Shown in pieces: positions 6,130 to 12,934 of a DNA stretch of 13,574 nucleotides; the stretch's first letter is position 1; each line of letters starts with the position of its first letter. This DNA comes from Candidatus Woesearchaeota archaeon (GTDB lineage Archaea; Nanobdellota; Nanobdellia; Woesearchaeales; JACPBV01). Both the position numbers and the translations under genes were made by a program. Where the stretch lies: assembly GCA_016180165.1 (NCBI GenBank), contig JACPBU010000070.1, forward strand, positions 1 to 13,574. Reading direction: 5' to 3'. The notes under the pieces are model-generated. The model was not told where the DNA came from. It saw only the letters and a program-made list of their open reading frames with translations, and searched no databases.

Positions 6130-6267
6130 ATGATGTTTGAAGGGAAAAAAGGATTCGTGGCCCACCCAATGGTGTGGGCGTTCATCACTGGCCTTGTTTT
6201 GGCGCTGGTTCTTGCTTTTCTACTGAATAAAGGAATTATTCCCGGCGTCAGGTTCACACTCTGTTAA
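6130..6267 (+). CDS. Single-helix membrane micro-protein, copy 2
   Basis: 45 codons beginning with a double ATG behind AGGTGA (6122-6127), twelve bases after the stop of copy 1. It has the head FEGKKGFVAHP, a hydrophobic helix of about residues 14-32, LNKGIIPGV at 32-40 and a terminal cysteine (FTLC). It aligns with copy 1 without gaps over the first 41 residues, with the head, LNKG and IPGV positions held, whereas the helix itself has drifted. That pattern suggests the tails matter and the helix is only an anchor. The downstream methyltransferase starts seven bases after its stop. The function is unknown. Confidence 0.8.
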   Translation: MMFEGKKGFVAHPMVWAFITGLVLALVLAFLLNKGIIPGVRFTLC

Positions 6268-6273
6268 ATTCTT

Positions 6274-6900
6274 ATGGGACTTAAACAAGGGGAAATCAAT
6301 CAGGTATATGAGTTCTTTGGAAAGAACCCTTTGATCTATAATGCAACCCATCGCCTTGAAAAGCTTCGCAAAGCAGCAACTGCAAGCTTAGAGCTCAATC
6401 CCCGATGCTCTGTCCTTGATATTGGCTGCGGAACAGGGCTGAATTTCCCCTACCTCTACCGGATTGTCGGCGAAAAAGGAAAAATTGTCGGGATTGACCT
6501 TTCTGGAAACATGCTTTTATGTGCAAAAAAGAGAATCCAAACAAATCACTGGAAAAATATCAAACTGGTCTTTGGAGATGCAGCAAAAGCACGCTTTAAG
6601 CCGAACACCTTCGATGGTGCCATCGCTACGATCAGCCTCTCCTGTGTCCCCGACCATCTTCAGGCAGTCGCCAATGCCTTTTTTTCGCTGAAGAAAGGGG
6701 GGAAGATATCTATAGCAGATGGGAAACAATTTTCTTTCAAGCCGCTCAATCTTTTGATGCCTCTGCTCAGATGGAACAAATCGTGGGACAGCAGTAAAAA
6801 TATTATAGGCGATATAAAACAAGCCTATCCCAACTCCCCTTTTACCCTGAAAGAGTTTGCCCTGGGATCACAATTTATTTTGACCTTAACAAAAATTTGA
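6274..6900 (+). CDS. Class I SAM-dependent methyltransferase
   Basis: 208 residues with the Rossmann methyltransferase order: motif I VLDIGCGTG at 47-55 binding S-adenosylmethionine, acidic motif II GIDLS at 73-77 (D75 expected to hold the ribose), GDAA at 101-104 and a later LKKGGKISIADG strand typical of the UbiE/COQ5-like and Methyltransf_11 groups. The substrate cannot be told; small molecules or lipids are common in this group. It is the third gene after the two micro-proteins, with a gap of only six bases and no Shine-Dalgarno site of its own, so it is probably read from the same message. If the three work together, a membrane-linked substrate would be a reasonable guess. The stop lies 60 bases from that of the convergent eL33 gene. 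Confidence 0.88.
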   Translation: MGLKQGEINQVYEFFGKNPLIYNATHRLEKLRKAATASLELNPRCSVLDIGCGTGLNFPYLYRIVGEKGKIVGIDLSGNMLLCAKKRIQTNHWKNIKLVFGDAAKARFKPNTFDGAIATISLSCVPDHLQAVANAFFSLKKGGKISIADGKQFSFKPLNLLMPLLRWNKSWDSSKNIIGDIKQAYPNSPFTLKEFALGSQFILTLTKI

Positions 6901-6960
6901 GAATGCTGCGGCATATTTTCCACCCTCAACAAACAAATCTTTGATTGAATCGATTTAGAA

Positions 6961-7218
6961 TTATGCTATACTGACCTTTTCACCAATTGCCTGGCCCGGC
7001 ATCCCGGTCTCAAACAATACTCTTATTGCCCCCTTATTTCCATGGGGTGCCCTGACGATGCCTTTCAGCTCCTTTCCAGCCGGACTTTTCCAGATAACGA
7101 TTTTCCCAATGAGCTTGGCGGCGTCTTCCTTCTTCTTGAGGCTTTCAGTGTAGACTACCATCTGATTCATCTTTACCCTGTGCCTGCCTCTTCGAAAATT
7201 CTTGATGATGCCTTCCAT
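6961..7218 (-). CDS. rpl35ae: Ribosomal protein L35Ae (eL33)
   Basis: 85 residues, the archaeal length for eL33, a large-subunit protein shared by archaea and eukaryotes and absent from bacteria. The family core is visible: NQMVVYTES near residue 18, LIGKIVIWKSPAGKELKG at about 36-53 and the signature APHGNKGAIRVLFETGMPGQ near 57-76. A TATA-like element (complement of 7238-7249) is centred about 25 bases upstream of the ATG, and there is no Shine-Dalgarno site, which fits a leaderless message. It stands alone rather than in a ribosomal cluster, as is common for eL33. Confidence 0.93.
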   Translation of the reverse strand: MEGIIKNFRRGRHRVKMNQMVVYTESLKKKEDAAKLIGKIVIWKSPAGKELKGIVRAPHGNKGAIRVLFETGMPGQAIGEKVSIA

Positions 7219-7302
7219 TCATTCCAAGAACTGGAGGATTATTTAAAAAGGTATCGAACAATCAAGGGGAATTCCAATTCTTCCTCTTTTATTCATCTTT
7301 GT

Positions 7303-7347
7303 AAAAAAGGTGAGATGCTGTATAGGCAAGTCATATGCCTCATACAG
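7303..7347 (-). terminator. Stem-loop after the permease gene, possible terminator
   Basis: CTGTAT-AGGCA (7318-7328) pairs with TGCCT-ATACAG (7336-7347) with one bulged base and a 7-base loop. On the minus strand it lies about 30 bases past the permease stop and is followed by a run of six T (7303-7308). Archaeal termination depends mainly on the T-run; the hairpin may also protect the 3' end. Confidence 0.5.
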
Positions 7348-7377
7348 TTTAAAAAATCTCAATTTCCTGTTATCCAC

Positions 7378-8589
7378 TCACAACAAAAAGAACAATATGA
7401 CTGGCATCAGGAGACAGCCCATCGCATGGGATCTTTTTACGCCTGCCAATGGTGCTATCAGCCCAACAGCTGTTGCCGACAGCAAAATCAATAGCCCATA
7501 TATCCCAGAGACCAACAGGACCATAAGCGTCACGAAACAGATGATAGCAATACAGAGGGCGCGATAATTCACTTTGGTGATGATGCGGGTAAAAATCCTT
7601 GCAGAGTAGATTGCAATGATGGTGGCGATTGATCCTGCAATCAGCGCCACTATACAAAATAAGATAAGCTCCCGGAGAGTGATATTTTCCAACAACTTCA
7701 GAACGACAACAACTGCCCCATTCCTCGCTTTCTGCAATGAATACAAAGAGGCGATAGAGTAGGTAAAGTTTGCCGTGTTTATGCCCCCGACTAGAATCAA
7801 CAGGCCATAGATGCTCATCCTGCCAACAACCTGTGAGGCAATCACTGCAGCCTGAGCTGCCCCCAATCCTGGAAGCAGGCCGGTTATCGCCCCAAGGCCA
7901 ACTGCTGTCGAGACTGCCTTGACCCATTCTTTTTTTGAGACTTTCGCCTGTAATGCGGGATCCTGGACGGGGATGACTGTGTTCTCCTGCAATGAAAGCA
8001 GAAGCGTGCTGATTCCAAACAGGCCGGACAACAAGGGGAACAATGGCTGCTCAACCGGGGAAAGATTGGTAGCAGCGATGCCCAAAATGCCAGAGAGCAT
8101 GAAAATAAAAATAGCCCATCCCTTTTTAGCTATCGTCGCCTCTTTGGCTACCATAAACACTACTACACCCAACAGGATATAGGCAATAACGCCCGCTATG
8201 TACGGATAAACCCAGCCAATAAGGGGGATGGTAAGAGGAATGACCAGTATTGTCCCTATCAATGCGAAAAAACTTCCTATGATAGTTAATTTAACTGCTT
8301 CGTACCCCTGCCCTTGCAGCAACAACTGATGCCCCGGCAGGACAGCCAATGCCATATCAGGATCAGGAGCGCCGAGAAAGATTGAAGGCAAAGCATCAAG
8401 GAAGGTGTGAGTGATTCCCATCGTAATAATAAAGACTGCAACAACCGTCGGAGAGAAATGCGCAAGCAAGAAAGAAGAAAGGGCAAGCAACAGCGTTGCC
8501 ACCAGATTAACATGGATGCCGGGAACAAGGCCGGTGAAGGTGCCCATCAGGCAGCCCAAAACAACGGCAACAGCCAATTCTCCAAGCAC
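7378..8589 (-). CDS. TctA-like membrane permease (COG1784, DUF112 family)
   Basis: 403 residues, almost wholly hydrophobic, with roughly ten or more membrane helices. Two related motifs, GLVPGIHVN at 20-28 and GLLPGLGAAQ at 237-246, mark the two halves of the TctA-type fold. This is the archaeal stand-alone branch, which usually lacks the TctB and TctC partners, and neither is visible here. The bacterial relatives move tricarboxylates; the archaeal substrate is unknown. The start is GTG 8589, whose G is also the last base of the preceding stop TAG. A strong GGGTGAT ribosome site lies inside the upstream gene end, so the two are translationally coupled. It shares its promoter region with a palindrome also found at the neighbouring arsR-like gene. 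Confidence 0.88.
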   Translation of the reverse strand: MLGELAVAVVLGCLMGTFTGLVPGIHVNLVATLLLALSSFLLAHFSPTVVAVFIITMGITHTFLDALPSIFLGAPDPDMALAVLPGHQLLLQGQGYEAVKLTIIGSFFALIGTILVIPLTIPLIGWVYPYIAGVIAYILLGVVVFMVAKEATIAKKGWAIFIFMLSGILGIAATNLSPVEQPLFPLLSGLFGISTLLLSLQENTVIPVQDPALQAKVSKKEWVKAVSTAVGLGAITGLLPGLGAAQAAVIASQVVGRMSIYGLLILVGGINTANFTYSIASLYSLQKARNGAVVVVLKLLENITLRELILFCIVALIAGSIATIIAIYSARIFTRIITKVNYRALCIAIICFVTLMVLLVSGIYGLLILLSATAVGLIAPLAGVKRSHAMGCLLMPVILFFLL

Positions 8590-8864
8590 TAGGAAATCAC
8601 CCTCACACGGTTCGCAATAATCTGCCTCTTGCCATCATACTCGCTAACCTTGCCTATCACCTCAACGAGATCATCCTTTCCAAAGGATACTTCGGAAGGG
8701 CGGTTCTGGAAAAGGAAGACGTCAACTGATGAAGGCTGCTCAATCGTGAGAACAAGATTGTTTCCGGCCTTTCTTATCGATTGGACATGGCCGACTATCT
8801 TGACCGGAGCGTCAACACCAAGAGTGTCCAACTCCCCGACATCCTTTTTCTCTGGCGAGAGCAT
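8589..8864 (-). CDS. Small OB-fold nucleic-acid-binding-type protein
   Basis: 91 residues. From about residue 19 (APVKIVGHVQSIRKAGNNLV) the alternating strands and the later DLVEVIGKVSEYDGKRQIIANRVRVI match the OB-fold of the tRNA_anti / single-strand-binding type. No zinc site is seen. Why it is coupled to a permease (one-base overlap with the next gene) is unclear. The start is doubtful: ATG 8864 has no ribosome site, while GGGTGA lies further upstream and would suit a CTG start about four codons earlier, adding LLLSF. An in-frame TGA limits any longer form. COG1784 neighbours of this kind in other archaea would be worth comparing. Confidence 0.72.
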   Translation of the reverse strand: MLSPEKKDVGELDTLGVDAPVKIVGHVQSIRKAGNNLVLTIEQPSSVDVFLFQNRPSEVSFGKDDLVEVIGKVSEYDGKRQIIANRVRVIS

Positions 8865-8927
8865 GAATGACAGCAGAAGGAGCGCTCACCCAGAAGGAGA
8901 TGACGGTCTTCCATAAACGAGGCAATA

Positions 8928-8943
8928 CGGCTCCGTTTAAAAG
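8928..8943. repeat. Solitary copy resembling the MITE terminal repeat
   Basis: CGGCTCCGTTTAAAAG matches the MITE end CGGCTCCGTTCAAAAT at 14 of 16 positions. No matching inverted end was found nearby, so it may be a relic end or a shared regulatory motif. It lies in the probable leader of the OB-fold gene. Confidence 0.45.
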
Positions 8944-8962
8944 ATTTGTTGGTCATATTTAT

Positions 8963-8982
8963 ATATTTAAATCTATAAATAT
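8963..8982. promoter_or_regulatory. Palindromic operator, distal copy (OB-fold/permease promoter)
   Basis: ATATTTA-AATCTA-TAAATAT, a 7-bp inverted repeat with a 6-base spacer. It differs at one base from the copy at 9099-9118. It overlaps the AT-rich TATA region about 100 bases upstream of the OB-fold gene start on the minus strand. Probable binding site of the ArsR-type protein encoded at 9119. Confidence 0.65.
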
Positions 8983-9085
8983 GTTAAGTCCTGCCTTTCA
9001 ATGGCAGGCAAAGATCCGCATGACTGTGAACCTGCCTTCTGAGGGGCTCTTAAGGGGGGGATAAGAGCAGTAAGATATGAATAGA

Positions 9086-9095
9086 TTTATAAATA
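9086..9095 (+). promoter_or_regulatory. TATA box of the arsR-like gene
   Basis: TTTATAAATA centred 28 bases before ATG 9119, so transcription should begin at or next to the start codon (leaderless). Confidence 0.6.
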
Positions 9096-9098
9096 ACC

Positions 9099-9118
9099 AT
9101 ATTTAAATCTGTAAATAT
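9099..9118. promoter_or_regulatory. Palindromic operator, proximal copy (arsR promoter)
   Basis: ATATTTA-AATCTG-TAAATAT ends exactly at the base before ATG 9119 and lies between the TATA box and the start. A repressor bound here would block initiation, which fits autoregulation. Confidence 0.7.
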
Positions 9119-9373
9119 ATGGAACGATTGTTCAAAGCGCTGGGTGATCAGACGAGATTGGCTCTCGTCAAAGCGCTTCTCGACAAAGAGCAGACGGTAA
9201 CCTCCCTCGTGCAGCATATCAAAAAGGCGCAGCCTACCGTCTCACTGCAGCTCAAGCTCCTTGAGCTCAACGGCATCGTCACTTCGAGGAAAGAAGGGAA
9301 ATTTGTCTTCTATAAAGTGAAGCACCAGCAGATAAGAAAACTATTAGACCTGGGTGAGCACTATGGCAGATGA
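9119..9373 (+). CDS. ArsR-family winged-helix transcription regulator
   Basis: 84 residues, a compact ArsR/SmtB-type winged helix. It opens with LFKALGDQTRLALVKALL, the hallmark first helices, continues with a recognition helix (TVSLQLKLLELNGIVTSRKEGKFVFYKV) and the beta-wing. The metal-binding ELCVC-type motif of ArsR proper is replaced by QTVTSLV and there is no cysteine, so it probably does not sense metals that way. It binds DNA as a dimer in this family. Two 20-bp palindromes, one abutting its own ATG and one in the divergent promoter, are the likely targets. Its end overlaps the next gene by 11 bases, so the pair forms one operon. Confidence 0.88.
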   Translation: MERLFKALGDQTRLALVKALLDKEQTVTSLVQHIKKAQPTVSLQLKLLELNGIVTSRKEGKFVFYKVKHQQIRKLLDLGEHYGR

Positions 9374-10643
9374 GCATCCTGCCATTCCTGGCATGCCTGG
9401 CCATGATCCAAAAAAAGATGAGAAGCATCCCGAAGGAGGGATGGGCAAGTTTGCGACATGGGCGATCGTTATTGCTATCGGTGCAATCATCTTCTTTGGG
9501 TATAATCTTTTCTACAACAGGCAGCATGGCCTGCCCCAAAACTTCTGGAACCTTGCCTATCCGCCCTATCTGCATGGCGCTGTCGGTGAAATCAGTATGG
9601 GAGTCAAGCAGGCAATCGGCACCGGAGCCGAAGCGCCCGTGGCAACACCTCCCCCAGCCGCTAAGAAAGACTGGGATGTGGGCTCGAATTGGTGGATCAT
9701 CATTGTCTTTTTTGCCCTGGCGACAGGCACGTGGGCGGTATCTGCCAGACGGAGGAGGCATGAACGGATAGTTAAAGAATTTTCCGAGCATAAGGATTCA
9801 TTCAAGAATATTGATGAGAAAAAGGAGAAAGTCCTCAAGGGCATTGAAAAGATTGACAAGAAAAAAGGAGAGATATTTGGAAAAATAGCTGAGATTGCCC
9901 AAGAATTGAAGGCAGTAGCACCAGCCAATCTAACAGAGTTCATTGCCGAAAAGGTCCAAACCATTCCAACTGACAAAGAGATCAGGCACTTGATCGAATA
10001 CGAGCAACAAACGATAGCACTCCTCAAAGAGCTTTTAGAGTTAGAAAAAGAAGTTGCTGCACTGATACCCAAATTCAAGGAGAAAGTCGCTTCGATGGGA
10101 AAATTCTTTCATCCCCACGAGCTGCCAATGTTCAATCAGAAGATAGAGCGATGTGGCCAAGTCCATGCCCTAATATCTTCATCAATACGGAAACATTTTA
10201 AAATCCTTCAGGAAGAGATTCTGGATGATACCAAGCTTGAAGAGATAATCAACATCAAGATAGGCGATAGGCTCATCAAGAGGGCAGAGTTTATACAAGG
10301 CAAAGCGGAACATCAAATTGAAGAAATGAAAAAACATTTCCATGAAGAGCACAAAAACTTTGTTGAGCTTGAAAAGCTTGTTAAGGAGGAAAAGGAAGTC
10401 CTTAACTTCATCGCCATCAATACAAAGATGAAAGAAAAAGAGAAAAAGCAACAGGGCGAGCAACCTCAACAGCAGGGGCACCATGAAAACAACCGTGGAA
10501 ATCATGGAACTGCCGATGCAGCAACATCTGGGCAGGGTTCAGGCACTGCAGGTAGTGGTAGCGGAGCAAATACGACCACTCCTGCGGATACAACCTCCCT
10601 AATTAGGCAAGAAGAAGGTGGTAAGACCGAAGATACTATTTAA
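9363..10643 (+). CDS. Two-helix membrane protein with long coiled coil and Gln/Gly/Thr tail, unknown function
   Basis: 426 residues. A Pro/Asp-rich head (1-28) precedes membrane helix 1 (about 31-50). A loop of about 58 residues with Pro and aromatic residues follows, then helix 2 (about 109-127), the basic stop RRRR at 129-132, a long charged coiled coil (about 135-375) and a low-complexity tail rich in Gln, Gly, Ser and Thr. By the positive-inside rule the coil should face the cytoplasm and the short loop the outside. I recognise no family. GTG 9354 and ATG 9363 are both possible starts; GGGTGA at 9352-9357 is best spaced for 9363, where the gene overlaps the arsR-like gene by 11 bases. The partner and substrate are unknown. 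A link to the regulator by operon is direct; a link to the permease rests on the shared operator. Confidence 0.82.
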   Translation: MADEHPAIPGMPGHDPKKDEKHPEGGMGKFATWAIVIAIGAIIFFGYNLFYNRQHGLPQNFWNLAYPPYLHGAVGEISMGVKQAIGTGAEAPVATPPPAAKKDWDVGSNWWIIIVFFALATGTWAVSARRRRHERIVKEFSEHKDSFKNIDEKKEKVLKGIEKIDKKKGEIFGKIAEIAQELKAVAPANLTEFIAEKVQTIPTDKEIRHLIEYEQQTIALLKELLELEKEVAALIPKFKEKVASMGKFFHPHELPMFNQKIERCGQVHALISSSIRKHFKILQEEILDDTKLEEIINIKIGDRLIKRAEFIQGKAEHQIEEMKKHFHEEHKNFVELEKLVKEEKEVLNFIAINTKMKEKEKKQQGEQPQQQGHHENNRGNHGTADAATSGQGSGTAGSGSGANTTTPADTTSLIRQEEGGKTEDTI

Positions 10644-10746
10644 AGCAACCAATTACTTTCTTCAGAGAGAACAGCAGCCCATTGAGTTAGTTGATCTTCA
10701 GCAACAAAATTTTTTCTTCCTGTTACTATTTCCCCATTCCAAAACC

Positions 10747-10754
10747 TTTAAAAA
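10747..10754 (+). promoter_or_regulatory. TATA box of lonB
   Basis: TTTAAAAA about 26 bases before ATG 10777, with no Shine-Dalgarno site, suggesting a leaderless transcript. A T-rich run (10709-10717) just upstream may terminate the preceding operon. Confidence 0.5.
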
Positions 10755-10776
10755 CATTTTAGGCTTTGCATAAGCT

Positions 10777-12639
10777 ATGGCCCCGCTGAAGTTCAAGTCA
10801 ACTGCAGAAATCAAGATACCGGAAAAGCTCATCGAGCAGGTCATCGGCCAGGATGCTGCGGTCGAGGTCATGAGGAAGTCTGCAAACCAGCGTAGGCACG
10901 TCCTCCTCATCGGTTCACCCGGGACTGGAAAGTCTATGCTGGGGATTGCGCTTGCTGAGCTCCTTGCCAAAGAAAACCTCGTCGATATCCTGTCTTTTCC
11001 AAACCCCAATGATGAGAATATGCCCCTTATCCGGACCGTTCCGGCAGGACAGGGAAGGGAGATCGTGGCAAGGGCAAGGATCCAGTCGATGGGGATGGCG
11101 AAGAACCAGAATGTCTTCTTTTTCATCCTTGCGATTGCGTCCCTTATCGTACCTTTTTGGGCAAGGAGCCACTACAAATCTGATATCATCTTTGCGGCGT
11201 TCTTCATCGGAGGCATGATCTTCTTCGCTGCTTTTATGTTCCAGCTGAGCCTTGGCAAGAGGATAGCGCCATCGCAGCTGAACATACCCCGGCTCATCGT
11301 TGACAACTTCAAAAGGAAAAATGGGCCATTCCACGATGCTACCGGGGCACACGCTGGAGCACTGCTTGGCGATGTGCTGCATGACCCGTTCCAATCAGGC
11401 GGCCTGGGGACTCCGGCGCATGAAAGAGTTGTTGCAGGAATGATCCATAAGTCCCATCTGGGCGTGCTGTTTATCGATGAGATTGCAACTTTGCAATTAC
11501 ATACCCAGCAGGAGCTGCTGTCTGCACTCCAAGAGAGGAAGTTTGCCATCACAGGGCAGTCCGAGAGAAGCGCCGGAGCAATGGTGAGGACCGAGCCTGT
11601 GCCATGCGATTTCATCCTCATCGCAGCAGGAAACCTTGAGACGGTGAAGAATATGCATCCTGCCTTGAGAAGCAGGATACGGGGCTATGGATATGAAGTA
11701 TTTATGAATGACACTATCCCCGATACTGAAGAAAACAGGAACAAGATGGCAGTCTTTGTCGCTCAGGAAGTAACCAAAGATAAAAAAATACCTCCCTTCT
11801 CAAAGGAGGCAGTGGATGAGATAATCGAGGAAGCAAGAAGAAAGGCAAACAGGAAAGGCCATCTTACCCTCCGCCTTCGGGACCTTGGGGGGCTCATCAG
11901 GGCATCAGGTGACCTTGCAAAGGAAGAGAAAGCAAAGCTTGTGGAGAAAAAACATATAGAACTGGCAAAGAAGATAGCGCGATCTCTGGAAAAACAGCTT
12001 GCTGATAAGTTTATCGAACGAAAGAAAGAATATGAGGTTATTGTGACACAGGGTGAAAAAATCGGCAGGGTCAACGGGTTAGCAGTGATTGGTGGAGAGG
12101 AGAGCTACTCCGGCATCATCCTCCCTATCGAATCACAGGTCACCAAAGGGGGAGAGGGCAAGGAGATTGTTGCGACAGGGCAGCTGGGAGATATCGCAAA
12201 AGAGGCAGTCAAGAATGTGACTGCCATCATCAAGAAATTTTTTGGAGAAGACCTCAAGCAGAAATTTGATGTCTATGTCCAGTTTCTCCAGACCCATGAG
12301 GGGGTCGAGGGAGATTCCGCATCAATTGCAGTTGCAACAGCCATCATATCAGCATTCAAGGGCATTCCCGTAAAACAGGATACTGCGATGACGGGGAGCT
12401 TATCGGTCCGCGGGGAAGTCCTTCCAGTCGGAGGCGTCTCTTCCAAAGTTGAAGCTGCTATCGAAGCGGGCCTTAAGCAAGTCATCGTCCCAAAAACCAA
12501 CATGAAAGATATCATCATCGACAAGGGAAAACTATCGACCATCAGGATCATCCCGGTTGAGCATATCAAAGATGTCCTGAAAGAAGCATTAGTGTGGACC
12601 GGGAAAGAGCATGTCCTCAGGCAGTTTGCTGCTGCATAA
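10777..12639 (+). CDS. lonB: Archaeal Lon protease, membrane-anchored (LonB)
   Basis: 620 residues, the normal size of archaeal LonB, an ATP-driven protease facing the cytoplasm from the membrane. Order of parts: AAA+ module with Walker A GSPGTGKS at 46-53; an inserted pair of membrane helices at about 113-128 and 137-157; Walker B LFIDE at 231-235; AAA+ lid to about 400; then the C-terminal protease domain with catalytic Ser514 in GDSAS and Lys557 in GGVSSK. The 43-residue Ser-Lys spacing equals that of E. coli Lon (679/722). There is no N-terminal substrate domain, as expected for LonB. It degrades misfolded and regulatory proteins and is essential in several archaea. All key residues are present. 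It is transcribed alone from its own promoter. Confidence 0.97.
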   Translation: MAPLKFKSTAEIKIPEKLIEQVIGQDAAVEVMRKSANQRRHVLLIGSPGTGKSMLGIALAELLAKENLVDILSFPNPNDENMPLIRTVPAGQGREIVARARIQSMGMAKNQNVFFFILAIASLIVPFWARSHYKSDIIFAAFFIGGMIFFAAFMFQLSLGKRIAPSQLNIPRLIVDNFKRKNGPFHDATGAHAGALLGDVLHDPFQSGGLGTPAHERVVAGMIHKSHLGVLFIDEIATLQLHTQQELLSALQERKFAITGQSERSAGAMVRTEPVPCDFILIAAGNLETVKNMHPALRSRIRGYGYEVFMNDTIPDTEENRNKMAVFVAQEVTKDKKIPPFSKEAVDEIIEEARRKANRKGHLTLRLRDLGGLIRASGDLAKEEKAKLVEKKHIELAKKIARSLEKQLADKFIERKKEYEVIVTQGEKIGRVNGLAVIGGEESYSGIILPIESQVTKGGEGKEIVATGQLGDIAKEAVKNVTAIIKKFFGEDLKQKFDVYVQFLQTHEGVEGDSASIAVATAIISAFKGIPVKQDTAMTGSLSVRGEVLPVGGVSSKVEAAIEAGLKQVIVPKTNMKDIIIDKGKLSTIRIIPVEHIKDVLKEALVWTGKEHVLRQFAAA

Positions 12640-12663
12640 ACCTGGCCTAAACCAACCACAATC

Positions 12664-12671
12664 TTTAAATA
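12664..12671 (+). promoter_or_regulatory. TATA box of the zinc-ribbon gene
   Basis: TTTAAATA 24-31 bases before ATG 12695, again pointing to a leaderless message. Confidence 0.6.
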
Positions 12672-12694
12672 GGACAATCTTCAAGGCTTTTTTT

Positions 12695-12934
12695 ATGAAA
12701 AGAAAAAAGGCTCCAAAACGGCCAAAAAGGAAAGTGAGGAGAAAAAAGCAGCCGGTATCCAAAGTTCCAAAAATCAAGCTTTCCCTTATATCCAACTGCC
12801 CAGAATGCGGGGCTGACAACATCTTCTACAGCCAAATCCGGGATGAGATCATCTGCAGGGACTGCGGCGGAATCTTTTCCGAGCTGACGCCCGAGCAGAT
12901 GAAGAAGTTCAGCATCGTAAGTGATGTGATTTGA
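12695..12934 (+). CDS. Small TFIIB-type zinc-ribbon protein
   Basis: 79 residues. A very basic head (about 1-30, with KRKKAPKRPKRKVRRKK) leads into one zinc ribbon, CPEC at 35-38 and CRDC at 54-57, with the spacing and the C-x-x-C-G ending of the TFB/TFIIB N-terminal ribbon, but the cyclin-like repeats of TFB are absent. It may bind RNA polymerase or nucleic acid; the basic head favours the latter. I chose ATG 12695 because of the TATA spacing; an earlier in-frame ATG at 12611 lies inside lonB and precedes the promoter. The stop TGA overlaps the next ATG (TGATG), so it is translationally coupled to the HD-domain gene. Confidence 0.8.
   Translation: MKRKKAPKRPKRKVRRKKQPVSKVPKIKLSLISNCPECGADNIFYSQIRDEIICRDCGGIFSELTPEQMKKFSIVSDVI

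Noticed and set aside
8805..8905. Alternative cysteine-containing frame upstream of the OB-fold gene start
   Set aside because: A minus-strand ATG frame reading CCHSC overlaps the OB-fold start out of frame; it lacks a ribosome site and looks like chance.
8867..9064. Plus-strand open frame in the regulatory gap before the arsR-like gene
   Set aside because: It runs across the operator and hairpins, its composition is unlike the neighbours, and there is no promoter at suitable spacing.
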